In this document: positions 36,314-47,959 of the stretch, piece by piece | Layout of the letters: every line of letters starts with the position of its first letter | Position numbering within the stretch: position 1 is the stretch's first letter | From: Neurospora tetraspora | Lineage: Eukaryota > Ascomycota > Sordariomycetes > Sordariales > Sordariaceae | Assembly: GCF_033439725.1 (NCBI RefSeq) | Contig: NW_026944385.1 | Coordinates: forward strand, 3,753,001-3,817,000 | Direction: 5' to 3' | Length of the DNA: 64,000 nt | The notes under the pieces: generated by a model | What the model saw: the letters and a program-made list of their open reading frames with translations, nothing else | Databases searched by the model: none | Told to the model about the DNA's origin: nothing | Made by a program: the position numbers and the translations under genes

Positions 36314-36601
36314 TGGAGTTGAGTTTACCCTACTCTACTAGAAGGAAGACTTGGGAGGAAGACGTGAGAGCAGGAAGAAGAACTTGGGTTGGGGGAATCA
36401 GAGGCAGTACAAGTTAATAATGAAGTGTGGACAATAAAAAGGTCGAGAAGGAAAAAGGATAATGGGACGGGACGGAGGGTCACGGTCACGGGAATGGTTC
36501 ATTCAGGTATTTAAGGAGTGGACTCTTTGGGGAGGACTCTTTACGAAGAAAGGTTCTCGGCTCGGCTGGAGGCAAATTAGTGGAATTCTTTGCGCGCGTT
36601 T

Positions 36602-36650
36602 GTCTGTCTGTCTGTCTGTATGTGTGTATGTGCGTGTGTATGTGTGTGTC
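36602..36650. repeat. TGTC / TG microsatellite
   Basis: Four TGTC units grading into TATG and TGTG repeats in noncoding DNA. Confidence 0.8.
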
Positions 36651-37091
36651 GAATTGGACTCATGGTGTATGGATGTTGAGCTGGTCTCTCTCTCCTTCCA
36701 GATAGGTACACCCTTTGTAACGGATGGAATGGAATCGGACAGACCTACTGTAAGTCTGTACCTACCTGCCTGCTATGTACAATATTTCTGGTACCAGGTG
36801 GTGTAGGTACCTACTGCGCGAGGAGTGAAGTGAGAAGAGTGAATCGTACGTACCTCTTATGGTGTTCTGTTCTGTTCTGTCTGTACACTACGCAATTGGT
36901 TCACTTCTGCAAGTCGGATTTTCTGTGCTCCGATTGAAAATATCATCCGATCTACTTCAATACCGTTCGTCTTAATTGTTACTTCTTTGCAAGACATGGG
37001 ATGAAATAAATCCGAATGGCTCTTAGATGAGATGAATGCCATAGAGGTTCGCTGGCTCTTGGGACGAATGGAGGGGCAGTTGCAGTAAAGT

Positions 37092-37276
37092 CCCCTGAAA
37101 CTGCATACTCCAGATACTGCATATACACCAAAAGCTCCCCTTTTAGTGCATAGCCAGGCGCGGTTACAAATCCCTATCTCCCACCAAAAGCAAGCTCCCC
37201 ATTCTGCATATATGCCAGTTATTGCATAACATTTGGCGGTCCCTCATAGTGTGTGAATTACATGCAGTTTCAGGGG
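37092..37276. mobile_element. MITE-like 185-bp unit with 15-bp terminal inverted repeats
   Basis: CCCCTGAAACTGCAT at 37092-37106 is matched exactly, in inverted orientation, by 37262-37276. The interior is noncoding and contains two near-copies of ACCAAAAG...CTCCCC and repeated CTGCATAT. No clear target-site duplication is visible. The shape fits a non-autonomous DNA transposon; no transposase is present. Confidence 0.55.
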
Positions 37277-38263
37277 TCAATCCTGTGCTGGTTTTCCACT
37301 TGCTCGGCAGGGCCAGTCCACACCGTCCTTGCCTCCCTCGGAAGATCAGCCAGCGAGCCAGCGGGCGATCGAGACAACGCCAAGCCGCCAGGGACTTTTA
37401 CCCATGGAAAATGTGGAGGTGGAGGTCGATCTTGGCATCTTGGCATGTAAGTTTCGACCAATCAGACGATGAATTGGCTTGGCAAATGGCACATGGCTTT
37501 TCGCGGCCGTGAGCTCGTCTCCGGGGCAAATCCACTGCACCCACTGAACGACTTGACGATCCAAAGGGGGGGACCCTCAGCCGTCCTCGCCCCAAGGGTT
37601 CAGAAAGCCAAGAATGGCATCTGAGCTCCTGAGGAGGGGGGAGGGGAGGGGAGCGGCAAGACTGGCAATCTCGACTCTTATTCTTCCTTTTGATCTTGAC
37701 ACACTCTCCTTTTTGCGACCGACGACTCTTTACGCTTTCTTGTGATTCACCATTCGTTACACCTTGGGTTGTTGTGGCCTACCAACCGAGTCATCAACCT
37801 CAGCTCCAACGAAGCTTGTGTCTGGCGCATACCTTACAGCTTCCCTTGGAATTGTCGTTGCTGTCTTTCAAGAGACTCGGTTACAACTTCCCTTTCATAT
37901 AGGTTACATACTGAACTTAACCCGACCAACCGAACAACACCGTCTCGGCATTGTTGGATACATCGCGAGCGAACCCCTTCCTGATCAGCCATGCCATGCC
38001 GTTGGATATCGGTTGTTCTCCCTTGAATCCTTCGACTACCTACTCCCCGTCCTCTCTCCCTAATACCTCTAGGTAGCTTCGCGACTACCTACAGATTCCT
38101 GTGAACACGCGACACTTTGGGATCTGAAACCATAGCTTCCTAGGGTACGTTCCTCGAACACGTCCCCTTTTGCCCCTACCCGACCGACGGTCCTCGACTC
38201 TGCCCTGCCTGTGATCCTGGCCACGCCCATCTTCCGCTTCCTCAGCGGCCGTCCGTCGCTACC

Positions 38264-41200
38264 ATGCTTCGCATACGAAGAGCCCGCCCGTTCCTCATAG
38301 GCGCATTCATCATCCTTGTGCTGCTATACCATGTTTCCCAGAACTCGGACTGGGAGCTCTCACAATCCGCTTTGTACCTTCCGAAGAAAGCGCCAGCAGA
38401 CTCGGCCAACAAAGACAGCCTAAATGTTGAATATCAACCGCCACAACCGCCGAAACCTCTGCCTACGAGCCATGTTGTTGGAATTGCGCCGCAAAGGCCT
38501 ACATCGGTAGCGCAGGAGAAACAGACTACTAGCACGCAACCTGCGCCTAAGAAGGAGACGGCTATCAGGATTCCCCAGTTAAAGACAAGCAATGAGGTAC
38601 CTGGCGGTTTTGGCCTGCCCACTCCGGCCCCGACAGTAGGGAAGGCGCATGACCACAGTGCCGAGGAGTCGCACGTTGCCGTGAAGCTGCCCGATCGACC
38701 TGTGCCGGAAACGAATGACGATGGCTCAAAATTACACGGTGGAAAAGACGAAGCTGAGCCTACATCGACAAAAGAACATTGGCAGAAGCCGAGTGAATGG
38801 TTCCCTGTTCCCAAGGAATCCATCATCAAGCTGCCCACCGGCAAGCCCAAACCTATTCCCACGGTCCAATTCAACTTTGGTGAAGAATCTCCCGAGGCCA
38901 AGGAGAAGCGCCTGGCTCGTCTGAACAAAGTCCGGGCCGAGGCGCAACGCGCTTGGTCCGGCTACAAGAAGTATGCCTGGGGCCATGACGAGCTTACGCC
39001 CGTCACCAAGGAGTCCAAGGACCCCTTTTGCGGCTGGGCAGCCACGCTGGTCGATTCGCTGGACACGCTCTGGATCATGGGTCTGAAGGAGGAGTTCGAT
39101 GAAGCCGTCGAGTATGTCAAAGAGCTTGACTTTACTTACTCTGCGTACCGCTCCGAGATCCCCGTGTTTGAGACGACTATCCGTTATCTTGGTGGTTTTC
39201 TGGGCGCATACGACGTATCCGGCGGTGAAAAGACAAAGACCGGGTACAAGATCCTCTTGGATAAGGCCGTCGAGCTCGCCGAGGTGCTCATGAGCGTCTT
39301 CGACACCCCCAACCGCATGCCTATTCTGTACTATAACTGGCACCCGGCTTTCAACGGCAACCCCAAGCGGGCGTCCACCAGCGCCGGTATGGCCGAGCTG
39401 GGTACCCTGAGCATGGAATTCACCCGCCTGGCTCAGCTGACGGGCGAGAACAAGTACTATGACGCTGTTGCCCGTATCACGGATGCCCTGGAGGATCTGC
39501 AGAACCGAGAGGACGGGACTGCTCTACCCGGAATCTTCCCAGAGCATATCGACGCTTCGGGCTGTAACCGCACCGCTCAGGCTGCCTCCAGCTCGGATAA
39601 TCTCAGCGACGCCGCAAGGCAGCAGGTTGACGACGCTACAGACGTCGACGAAGAGCCGCAGGGCTACACCGCCGGAATGACGGACCAGGACATCCAAAAT
39701 GGCAAGGACCCTCTGAACTTCAACGGCGTCACAAAGCGAGAACTCAACCGGCGAACGCCCCCGCCCCATTATTCTATCCCAAAACAACAAATCCCTCCCT
39801 GGAAAGGAGTGAAAAACCAAGGACCCCCGCACAACGCGCAGGGAATGCCCGCAAACTGGGACTGCGTCCCTCAAGGCCTGGTAGCAGGCGGCTGGGGCTC
39901 CGAGTCCTACAGCATGGGCGGCAGCCAAGACTCGGCGTACGAGTACTTCCCCAAGCAGTATTTGTTGCTAGGCGGGCTCGAGGACAAGTACCGCACCATG
40001 CACGAAAAGGTGTCGGCCGCCGTCAAGAAGTACCTCCTCTTCCGGCCCATGGCGCCCGGCAATCCCGACATTTTGTTTTCTGCCAAGGTGACCAGCCCCG
40101 ACCATACGGACCAGAAGCTCAGCTACGAGTGGGAGGTCACGCACCTGACCTGCTTTTTGGGAGGCATGTTCGGTTTGGGAGGCAAGATTTTCGGGAGCCC
40201 CGAGGACGTGGAGATTGGCAGGAAGCTCGCCGACGGGTGTGCGTGGGCGTACGAGGTCATGCCCTCGGGAATCATGCCCGAGTACTCCATGGTCCTACCG
40301 TGCGCTAAGGCGGACGATTGTCAGTGGAACAAGACGGCTTGGTATAATGCTATTGATACCGACGCTGCGTGGAGAGACGAGCAGCTGAAGCAGTGGGAGG
40401 TTAACCATGCGGAGTGGGTGCAGGAGGTGAAGATGCTCAAGAAGGAGTATGCTGAGGCCGAGGCGGCGGCTAAGGTGAGGAGTGAAGAGGAAGCTAAGCG
40501 CAAGGCGGCAGAGGAGGAGGAGGAGAAGGCAAACCGTCCGGTTTTGTCGAATAATTCGCCTTACACCCCGGCGCCGGCGGCGGTAGTCAACACCGCACCG
40601 AAGGATCCCCACCCCCAGGGACTAAACCCCGGTGTTCATCAGGGCATGCCGCAGGAAGTCGATTACCACTTGACCAAGAGGAGGTTCCCCGAAGATGACA
40701 AGATCGAGGTGGCCACCAAGGTCAACAAGATTGAAGACGAGCTCGATCTGAACAATAACATCGCTGGCCATGAGCAGCAATACCAGCAGCAAAAGCCCAT
40801 GCTCGAACTCCACCTCCCTCCAGAGCCTGAGAAGCCGCTCAGCCATGAGGAGTATGTCCAGGACAGGATCGAGAGCTTAAATATCCCGCCGGGATTTGTG
40901 TCGTTGAATGATAAGCGGTATATCCTTCGGTATGTTTACGTCTTCTCTTCCCTTCTTCTCCTTTATCCCCTCTTTTCCCTCCTTTTTGTCCCCTCCCATT
41001 CCCATTCCCCTTCCCAAACCGCATACTAACCCCCCTTTTTCTTCTACACAGCCCCGAAGCAATCGAATCCGTCTTCTACTACTACCGCATCACCGGCTCC
41101 CCCGTCTGGCAAGACAAAGGCTGGCGCATGTTCGAGTCCGTCATCGCCGCCACGCGCACCGACGTCGCCCACAGCGCCATCGACAACGTTGCTACTACTA

Positions 41201-41400
41201 CCTCTTCTACCAAAAAAGATGAAGATGGCCGCGAAGAAAAACAATTGCCAAAACCAGGTCATTTCACGGATAGCATGGAGAGTTTCTGGCTCGCTGAAAC
41301 GCTCAAGTATTTTTACTTGTTGTTTGCCGAGCCGGACGTGGTGAGCTTGGATGAGTGGGTGTTTAATACTGAGGCTCATCCTTTTAGGAGGCCCAGTTAA
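38264..41400 (+). CDS. GH47 class I alpha-1,2-mannosidase, type II membrane form
   Basis: Trims alpha-1,2-linked mannose from N-glycans in the ER or Golgi. Exons are 38264-40929 and 41052-41400 (122-bp intron, phase 2), 1004 residues. Short cytosolic tail, one membrane anchor at about 10-27 ([16 protein letters not shown]), Pro/Thr-rich stem to about 215. The (alpha/alpha)7 domain starts at [20 protein letters not shown] and includes [57 protein letters not shown] and GIMPEYS. It ends with VFNTEAHPF, which supplies the calcium-binding Thr. Two inserts interrupt the domain: about 450-530 and about 695-860, the latter a Glu/Ala/Lys-rich coiled-coil-like stretch plus a Pro-rich part. Yeast Mns1 is 549 residues, so this protein is nearly double. 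An EDEM-like role is possible but the anchor and catalytic motifs favour an active processing mannosidase. Confidence 0.92.
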
Positions 41401-42403
41401 AGTTGGGGTTAGTTTTGATAGCGGGGGGGCAGGAAAAGGGGGTTGGACTAAATATATCTTGGAGTAACGAAGGATTTGGAGTTGGAAAGTCGGAAAGGTT
41501 GGAAAGTGAAGTGAGCTGTTTGGGTACGGGTTGGATAGTTACCGTACGTACTACGTGGTTGAATTGAGCTGGGTTGGAAACAATTATAAGAGAGACTATT
41601 GCCATCACATGTCATTGCAAGCCCCTACTTTGCTTGGGTGATGATGATGAAAACTTAACTGTGACTGTGACCAAGTTATATCTAGATATCTACACTAGCG
41701 CCTGTGGTTTGGGTCGGGGTCCGGGTCCGGGGGTACGTAAATACCGGAAAATCTTAAGGCGTAATACAAAACGAGTACATGAACCGAAGCAGACCATGTG
41801 AGGAAACCTATACACAACAAATGCAGAAGAAGAAAATATCTAGCATCTAAACTTATATGCCTCCCATGACGACAATATACACCATAGCATGCATACAAAC
41901 AATACGTACACCATTCCTCTGATAACGACAAATCTCTAGTATAGGACCTTTTAACAGATACCTTTGAACGCCCCTAGCCCACCATCGAAACAGTGACTCC
42001 CCTCCCCTCCCCATTCCAGTTCCTGGTTTATATCTTCATGTATGGCTTGACAAATCGCAACGACTTCCCGGGCGGGAATCTATACACAACTTGAGAGGTT
42101 CCACAACCCATCAGAACACTGCGTGGCAAGTCACCAGCATAGCATCAGAGCTAAAGTGAACTAATCCCTCCACCCACCCATCCGCTCTTGTCGCTCTCGC
42201 CTTCTGCAGGTAAGTGCCAGGGTAACCAGGTAGGTAAAATCCAACAGCGATTACACCTTCGCTGCCATGAGGGCACGGCCTTTCTTGCACCCGGAAGAAG
42301 AGTTCACCACGCGGTTACCACACCAACGACAAAACACCTTCCTTCCCACCGCTGCGCAGTGGCAATTAGCAGCGGACTGGACTCGACTCGAAGAATCCAC
42401 CCT
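41401..42403. other. Convergent 3' intergenic region GH47/RPA34
   Basis: 1 kb between convergent genes. Contains a GGTCCGGGTCCGGGG stretch near 41717. No supported gene. Confidence 0.5.
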
Positions 42404-44211
42404 CTAAGAGCTCTTCGGCTTGGGAATAGAAGGAGGCAAGATAGGCGTGATCTTCTTGGGGGTGACCGTCTTCTTCGCCGCAGCGGAGGGAACAGCAGGA
42501 GGAGCAATGGGCGTCTCGGACTTGGCCTTCTTGGAGGTCTTAGTCTCCTTGGCCTCCTTGGGTTCCTTGGTCTTCTTTGTCTTCTTGCTGGGAGCGTCCT
42601 CGGAAGCAGCAGTCTCGTTCTTGCGCTTCTTGGAGGACGACTTGGCGGCAGGGGCAGCCTCGGCCATGTCGGCGTCAGAATCAGCGGCTTCACCGACGGC
42701 GTCAACTCCGAGCTTGCCCATGGGAGCAGCGGGAGAGGCGCCGATGGGGTGGAACCGGGCCTTGAGACCGGCAGGCTGGGGCCTGGGGACGATGCCGGTC
42801 GCGGGAGCGGAGACGGCAGCGGTGGCGGCGGCCGCGGGGTTGAGGCGGGTGACGCGCTTGATGTGCAGCGCCTGGGCGATGGGCTGCTTCATGAGCTCGT
42901 ACTTGTCGCCGGACTCGGTGGGGAGGAGGACCTGGATGGAGTGCAGGGTGGTTCCCTCCTCCAGGGTGGCGTTGTACTCGGCGCCGTTGTGGGTGATGAT
43001 CGGCTCGCCGGACTGGATCTTGCTGAGCGGGAGCGCGTGCTCCTGGATCACTTCGATGGGGATCGAGGCTGGGGCGGTGAAGTACCAGATCTGCTTGCCC
43101 TCGCTTTGGGCCTTTTGGAATGTTCGTGCGACGTCCTTGGCGTCGGCGTTCGCATCGGCCTTGCGCATGTGGAAGTTGGGCGCGATAACCTGGGGCAATT
43201 GGGGACTGTGATGCCTGTTAGCATTGTATACGTTGTCTGATACAAGTCGCGCGAGAACACATACCCAGATGTCTTCTTGGGGGCGGCCTTGGGCTGGGGA
43301 GCATCGGCCATCTCCTCGTCAGAGGACTCTTCCTCGGAACCCGACTCCTCCTCCTCAGATGACTCGTCGTCGGACTTGCTCACGGTCTCGTTCGACTTTG
43401 AGCTACCATTGACCACTGGCTTGGCCTTGGTAGCCTCGGGTGTCTTGCTGGCGGGCTTCGCAAGCTTGGCGCTAGTGTTGGCTTTTGGTGCTGGCTCCTC
43501 ATCGCTCTCGCTGTCCTCAGAGCCTGATTCCTCCTCTGATGAGGGTGTGGGCTGCTTAGCGGTCTGCTTTGTCTTCGCGGGCGCAGTCTTTGGCGTAGCC
43601 TTGGGCGCAGGCTTGGTCTTCTCCTCCTCCTCGTCGTCGCTGCTCTCTTCCGACCCGCTTTCAGTCTCCTCTTCGCTGCTAGACTCGCTGCTGCTCTCGT
43701 CCTTCTTGGCCACCTTCTTGACCGCTGGCGCCGCGGGCTTCTTCTCTTCCGCCTTCTTGACAGGCTTCTTCTCCTCGACCTCCGACTCGGACTCGGACTC
43801 GGACGCGGACTCAGATTCAGACTCGGATTCGGACGAGGACGAGGATTCCTCCTTCTTCTTGGTAGCTACTGGCTTGGCCTTGACGGGCTCTGGCTTGGCC
43901 TTCGCGGCCGCCTTGGGCACAGGCGAAGCGGCCTTGGTGGCTTTCGTTTGCGCCATGTTCGTCTTCTTCAGGTTGCTGGCCCAGTTGGCGCTGGGTTCGG
44001 TCTTTGCTGGGGCGTCGCTATCGCTATCGCTACTGCTGTCGTCGCTGGAGGAACTGTCTGAATCGCTGTCGCTCTCTTCTTGCTTGCCCTTCTTGGACTT
44101 GAGTTGTGATTTTTGCTGGGAGAAGACGTTGGTGGAGGTGTTGCGTGCGAGGGCAGCGGCGTTCGCGGCGTGCTGAGAAAGGGTTCCGATGGGTGCGCGA
44201 GGACCAGCCAT
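42404..44211 (-). CDS. rpa34: RNA polymerase I subunit A34.5
   Basis: Subunit of the A49/A34.5 heterodimer of RNA polymerase I, which aids initiation and elongation of rRNA genes in the nucleolus. Exons are 44211-43265 and 43205-42404 (59-bp intron, phase 2), 582 residues. The first ~300 residues are low complexity, alternating Ser/Glu/Asp blocks with Lys/Ala/Pro blocks (SRP40/NOLC1-like). The conserved beta-barrel region follows the intron: PQLPQVIAPNFHMRKADANA, KQIWYFTAPASIPIEVI and PLSKIQSGEPIITHNGAEYN. The C terminus is a Lys-rich tail. The identification rests on the region after the intron; the acidic half alone could be called a generic nucleolar protein. It is divergent from GRC3. Confidence 0.85.
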
Positions 44212-45174
44212 GGGGGGCGGCTTATCTGGATTGTAAAGAAAGGGAAGAATAAGGTGGTGATGGAAGAAAAATTAGGTGGAGTGAATGTCGAAGACGGAAA
44301 GGCGCCTGTGTCGAATAATTGAGTGCTACTATGTGCAGGGATGGATGGTGCAGTTTGGTGCAGTTACAAAGTGCTAAAAAGTCTAATGTGGGGTCGGATT
44401 ACAGTGTGTTGATGTGCTTCTGAAGTGCTTTTGCTGCCGATGCAGAAATGCGCTGCTCTCTGTGCCCTTGTCACTTCACTTGTTTCTCAGAAGAGATGCA
44501 AGCGGAATGATCCTCGTCGCGTATAAACACGCTGGATATCAGATGCGCGGCGGGATTCAAAGTGGAGAGCTGCGAACTCTCGAGGTCGCTGCTTGACCCG
44601 AGTCAGAAAAAATTAGGAGATTGAGACAGCTGATTGGTCGAGATTAGGAGCGGAATGTGGGGCAGCAGAACCTCTGATAAGGGTCGCTTTCCAAAGGTAA
44701 CCCTCATTCACTAGGTAAGGTAGTGTCAGGGTAAGGGTTGACTATAATGGTCGCAATTATACCTACAAGACACACAGATGCCTGTGCTGTTTCTCCAGAA
44801 CATCGTTGTGACTTCACCACCACCAATCAACCAAGTCGTGGAAATCTCATTTGAACTGCAAGTATCTGTGATATCTTGCTTTCAAAAACCATTCAGTTGA
44901 TATTTTGGGGAATTTGATCATCTGAATAATCTGCATACATCTACACCTCAACCTTGTGCCGTAGTACGTCTCTCGCTGGAAATTCACTCCATTTTCCCAA
45001 CCTTTTATTCATTTCAACTGAAGAAATGGCACCCAAAGATAACATCACTTGGGCAGTCACTGCGAGTGCAACAACGTGAACGCTACGGGTGATTTTTGCC
45101 AAAGGTACCACTTCCAGTATCGAGGTCAATGTCCACTTTGCTAATGCCGAAAGCAGTCAACCACAACACAAAAA
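44212..45174. other. Divergent promoter region RPA34/GRC3
   Basis: 963 bp between divergent starts. It contains an inverted CCAAT box (ATTGGTCG at about 44634) and CTAGGTAAGGTAG near 44713. No gene seen. Confidence 0.55.
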
Positions 45175-47607
45175 ATGAGTGCATTCGCTGCTCGACAAAA
45201 GCTGTTAGGGCTGTCGGCTGCTGCCGTTGCCAGTGCTGCCGCCACTACTCCCAATGTTGACGACGATGACAACAACGGAGATATCATTGACCGCAACACA
45301 TCCGCCAAGTCCTTCTTCACTAGGGATAACTTCAGAAAGGCACTGCAAGCTCAAAAACAGGAGCCTTCCGATGATGTGGACGAAAAGCCGGTAGCACGTC
45401 CAAGGAAAAGGAAGCAAGGTCCTAAGGACGAACTACCAGCCGAAGGAAGAGAGGAAGGTCGTCAAGTGAAGTCTCAATTCCCGAATCTTTCAGAACCAAT
45501 TCCGACAGGCCGGAGGAGGGTCATCTACTATTCATCTCAAAGGTTGGGCCAGACGAACATCCAACTAAAGGCCAACGGCCGTATGCTTCTCAAGCTCCTC
45601 GATGGAGAGCGTTTGGTCATTCTTGGGAGCTATGGTATCAAGGTTCGCGAAGGCGAGCTTACCATTGCTGGAGCTTTCCTATCCAAGTCGGACCTGATTC
45701 ATTGGGTTCACGCTCCCCTATGCCATGCTCTTCCCGTCATCCGGATTACAAGCGATGCCACAATCGAGTTGCATCCACACCCAGGAGCTCGGAGCCTGAG
45801 ACAGCTCGCTAGCCTGAACCCTGCATTTGGGAAGCTATGGAATGAGTCGGACGATGTTGCGTCGGGTCAGGTCAAAAAGGCTATCTCTACCTTCCAGATC
45901 ATCTTCACGTCAGATGATGGTCCGAAGAGGGGGGGCATCCAGGAGTTGGTTTCCCCCGCTGAATGGAACAAGCAACTAGCGGACGTCCTAGACTCCAAAA
46001 CCAAGGCTACGCCTGTTGTCTTCCTGAGCGGCCCCAAATCCTCCGGAAAGTCTACTTTTGGACGGTTAATGGCCAACCGCCTGATAACTGGCTCCGGGCT
46101 CTCACGACAGCCCTGGGCCCCGGTAGTCGTCCTTGATCTCGACCCTGGTCAGCCAGAATTTGGACCTCCCTCCGTCATATCCCTCAACAAGCTGTCCAGC
46201 CCCAATCTCTCTCCTCCCTTCTGCCATCCGGCCCTAGACTCAACGACAGCCCAACTACGCGCCCACACCGTTGCCTCCGTCACCCCCAGTCTTGACCCGG
46301 ACCACTTTGTTGCATGCGCCCTCGATCTTTTCCACACATACAAGACCAACCCGTCGCTGAACAAACTCCCACTCATAATCAACACTCCCGGCTGGATCCA
46401 AGGTACCGGGCTCGACATTCTATCTGAGCTCATCCGCCAGACCGTCCCAACCGAAGTGATCTACATGTCCCAAGACGGGCCCGAAGAGACCGTCGACGGC
46501 CTCAAAGCCGCCTGCCAGGACAAGAAAATCCCCTTCGTCACTGTCCCCAGTCAACAACCCCAAGGCCAACAATTATCCTCGTCAACCGAGACCACCACAA
46601 CCTCAGGAGGAGGAAGCTCAAGAACAGCCCTCCACCTCCGCACAATGCAAACAATGTCCTACTTCCACCTCCTTTTCTCCTCCCTCACTGCCACTGCTCC
46701 CCAAGGCCACCAAGTCCAGAGCCAAAGCCAAAGCCAAACCCACCCCGGCCCTACTTGGTCCCCAACACCCCTCACCCACCTCCCCCCCTGGCGCGTCCGC
46801 TACCGTGGCCCTCGCCCCGGCTTCCTCGGCATTCTTTGTTATGACCACCAGCCCGCGCCGGACTTGTTGGCTGAAGCCATAAACGGGATGATCCTCGCTT
46901 TGGTGAAAATCGAAGACCGCGCTGGTGCTTTTAGGGACTTTCCCGACCTCCTCGTTTCCCCACAGGAACAGCACCAACAGTCGAAGCAGTCGAAGCAGTC
47001 GCAGTCTGTACAGCAGTTCAAGCAGTCCCAGTCCCAAAAACCGGAGTTGTTGATATGCAAAACCCCCCGCGAATCCCTCCCCCACCTCCCTAACCCCCAA
47101 GGCAAAACGCTTTCCCCCGCCCACTCGCGCGTGCTGGGGTTGGTGCTGGTCAGGGGGATTGATGTAAAGAGGGGGGAGTTGCAGCTTTTGACGCCTTTGC
47201 CTTTTGAGGTGATCACAGAAAAGGACCAGGATTTGGTGCTGGTGGCCGGCAGGTTCGATACGCCCTCCTGGGCGTATGCGGAGGATTTACATCGGAGGCA
47301 ATGGGAGAGGAATAATGCTGCTGCTAGGAACAAGGCTGCTGGTCATGCTGGTCAGCAGAGTTTGGTTTTCGGCGGTGGTGCGAAGATGGAGATTGATGAT
47401 GATAATGGGGAGGATGGTGACCAGAGTGACGAAACGGAATCGGTTGGAGCGGATGAAGTTGAGGAGAGACCGGAGATGGAAAGGGTGAAGGCGTTGCATG
47501 ATGGCACGTCGGAGGCGCAGCCGTGGGTGGAGATGTTGCATGGTAGTCAGGGGAGGGCGGCGGGGAGTAAGGTGTGGAGGGTCAGGAGGGATTTGGGGAG
47601 ACGGTAG
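45175..47607 (+). CDS. grc3: Polynucleotide 5'-hydroxyl kinase GRC3
   Basis: Phosphorylates 5'-OH RNA ends; with LAS1 it processes ITS2 of pre-rRNA, and in yeast it is also linked to RNA polymerase I termination. Single exon, 810 residues. The N-terminal ~75 residues are disordered. A beta-rich domain (about 120-270) precedes the Clp1-type P-loop kinase domain: Walker A SGPKSSGKSTFGR (about 285-297), then VVLDLDPGQPEFGPPSVISL. The lid/clasp region includes LPLIINTPGWIQGTGLDIL. Gln/Ser-rich inserts lie near 465-530 and 600-625. Late conserved block: GIDVKRGELQLLTPLPFEVI. The acidic C-terminal insert is rich in Asp/Glu. Larger than yeast Grc3 (632) but typical for filamentous fungi. Confidence 0.93.
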   Translation: MSAFAARQKLLGLSAAAVASAAATTPNVDDDDNNGDIIDRNTSAKSFFTRDNFRKALQAQKQEPSDDVDEKPVARPRKRKQGPKDELPAEGREEGRQVKSQFPNLSEPIPTGRRRVIYYSSQRLGQTNIQLKANGRMLLKLLDGERLVILGSYGIKVREGELTIAGAFLSKSDLIHWVHAPLCHALPVIRITSDATIELHPHPGARSLRQLASLNPAFGKLWNESDDVASGQVKKAISTFQIIFTSDDGPKRGGIQELVSPAEWNKQLADVLDSKTKATPVVFLSGPKSSGKSTFGRLMANRLITGSGLSRQPWAPVVVLDLDPGQPEFGPPSVISLNKLSSPNLSPPFCHPALDSTTAQLRAHTVASVTPSLDPDHFVACALDLFHTYKTNPSLNKLPLIINTPGWIQGTGLDILSELIRQTVPTEVIYMSQDGPEETVDGLKAACQDKKIPFVTVPSQQPQGQQLSSSTETTTTSGGGSSRTALHLRTMQTMSYFHLLFSSLTATAPQGHQVQSQSQSQTHPGPTWSPTPLTHLPPWRVRYRGPRPGFLGILCYDHQPAPDLLAEAINGMILALVKIEDRAGAFRDFPDLLVSPQEQHQQSKQSKQSQSVQQFKQSQSQKPELLICKTPRESLPHLPNPQGKTLSPAHSRVLGLVLVRGIDVKRGELQLLTPLPFEVITEKDQDLVLVAGRFDTPSWAYAEDLHRRQWERNNAAARNKAAGHAGQQSLVFGGGAKMEIDDDNGEDGDQSDETESVGADEVEERPEMERVKALHDGTSEAQPWVEMLHGSQGRAAGSKVWRVRRDLGRR

Positions 47608-47959
47608 TGTGTTGTGTTGTGTCGTGAAATAAAAAGAAGTAGAGGGAAGGAAAAACAGGTATGAAATCGTCTCATTTCGCTTTTCACTTTGTATATCATT
47701 TTTACGTGTCACGGATTACACCCAAAAGTCTTGAAGTTATGTACTTGTTCATTTGCCCCCTGATAAAGGGGGAATAACCGCTTAGTAGCGTCGAGTGCAT
47801 CTCTCTGTACTATCAACAGAATACCCTCACCCATGACTATCTACCTCATTCCGATCGTAAAACACTTCATTACCCAAACTCCAAACCCATGATCATCTCT
47901 GAGCCACCCAACTGTCCAAGTCATATCATTACTAACATTAAATCTAGGAAGCACAAACT
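47608..47959. other. Convergent 3' intergenic region GRC3/MFS
   Basis: About 350 bp of 3' UTR-type sequence; nothing else seen. Confidence 0.5.

Larger units (their letters stand above)
36100..38263. other. Intergenic, MAPKKK to GH47, with simple repeats and a MITE-like unit
   Basis: 2.16 kb without a supported gene. It holds a 28-bp G run, a TGTC/TG microsatellite near 36600-36650, three TTCTG units near 36866 and an inverted-repeat unit at 37092-37276. A CCAAT box lies at 37458. A long C/T-rich leader at 37680-38260 contains TACCTCTAGGTA at 38064-38075. Confidence 0.6.

Noticed and set aside
11259-37470. 15-base match ACCAATCAGACGATG shared by 11259 and 37456
   Set aside because: About one such pair is expected by chance in a window this size. 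Both contain a CCAAT box, which is enough to explain the core.
42188-43240. 350-codon forward frame opposite RPA34, and another at 43277-44176
   Set aside because: Both are shadows of the low-complexity, GC-rich RPA34 exons; the translations are Ser/Leu/Gly repeats without domains.
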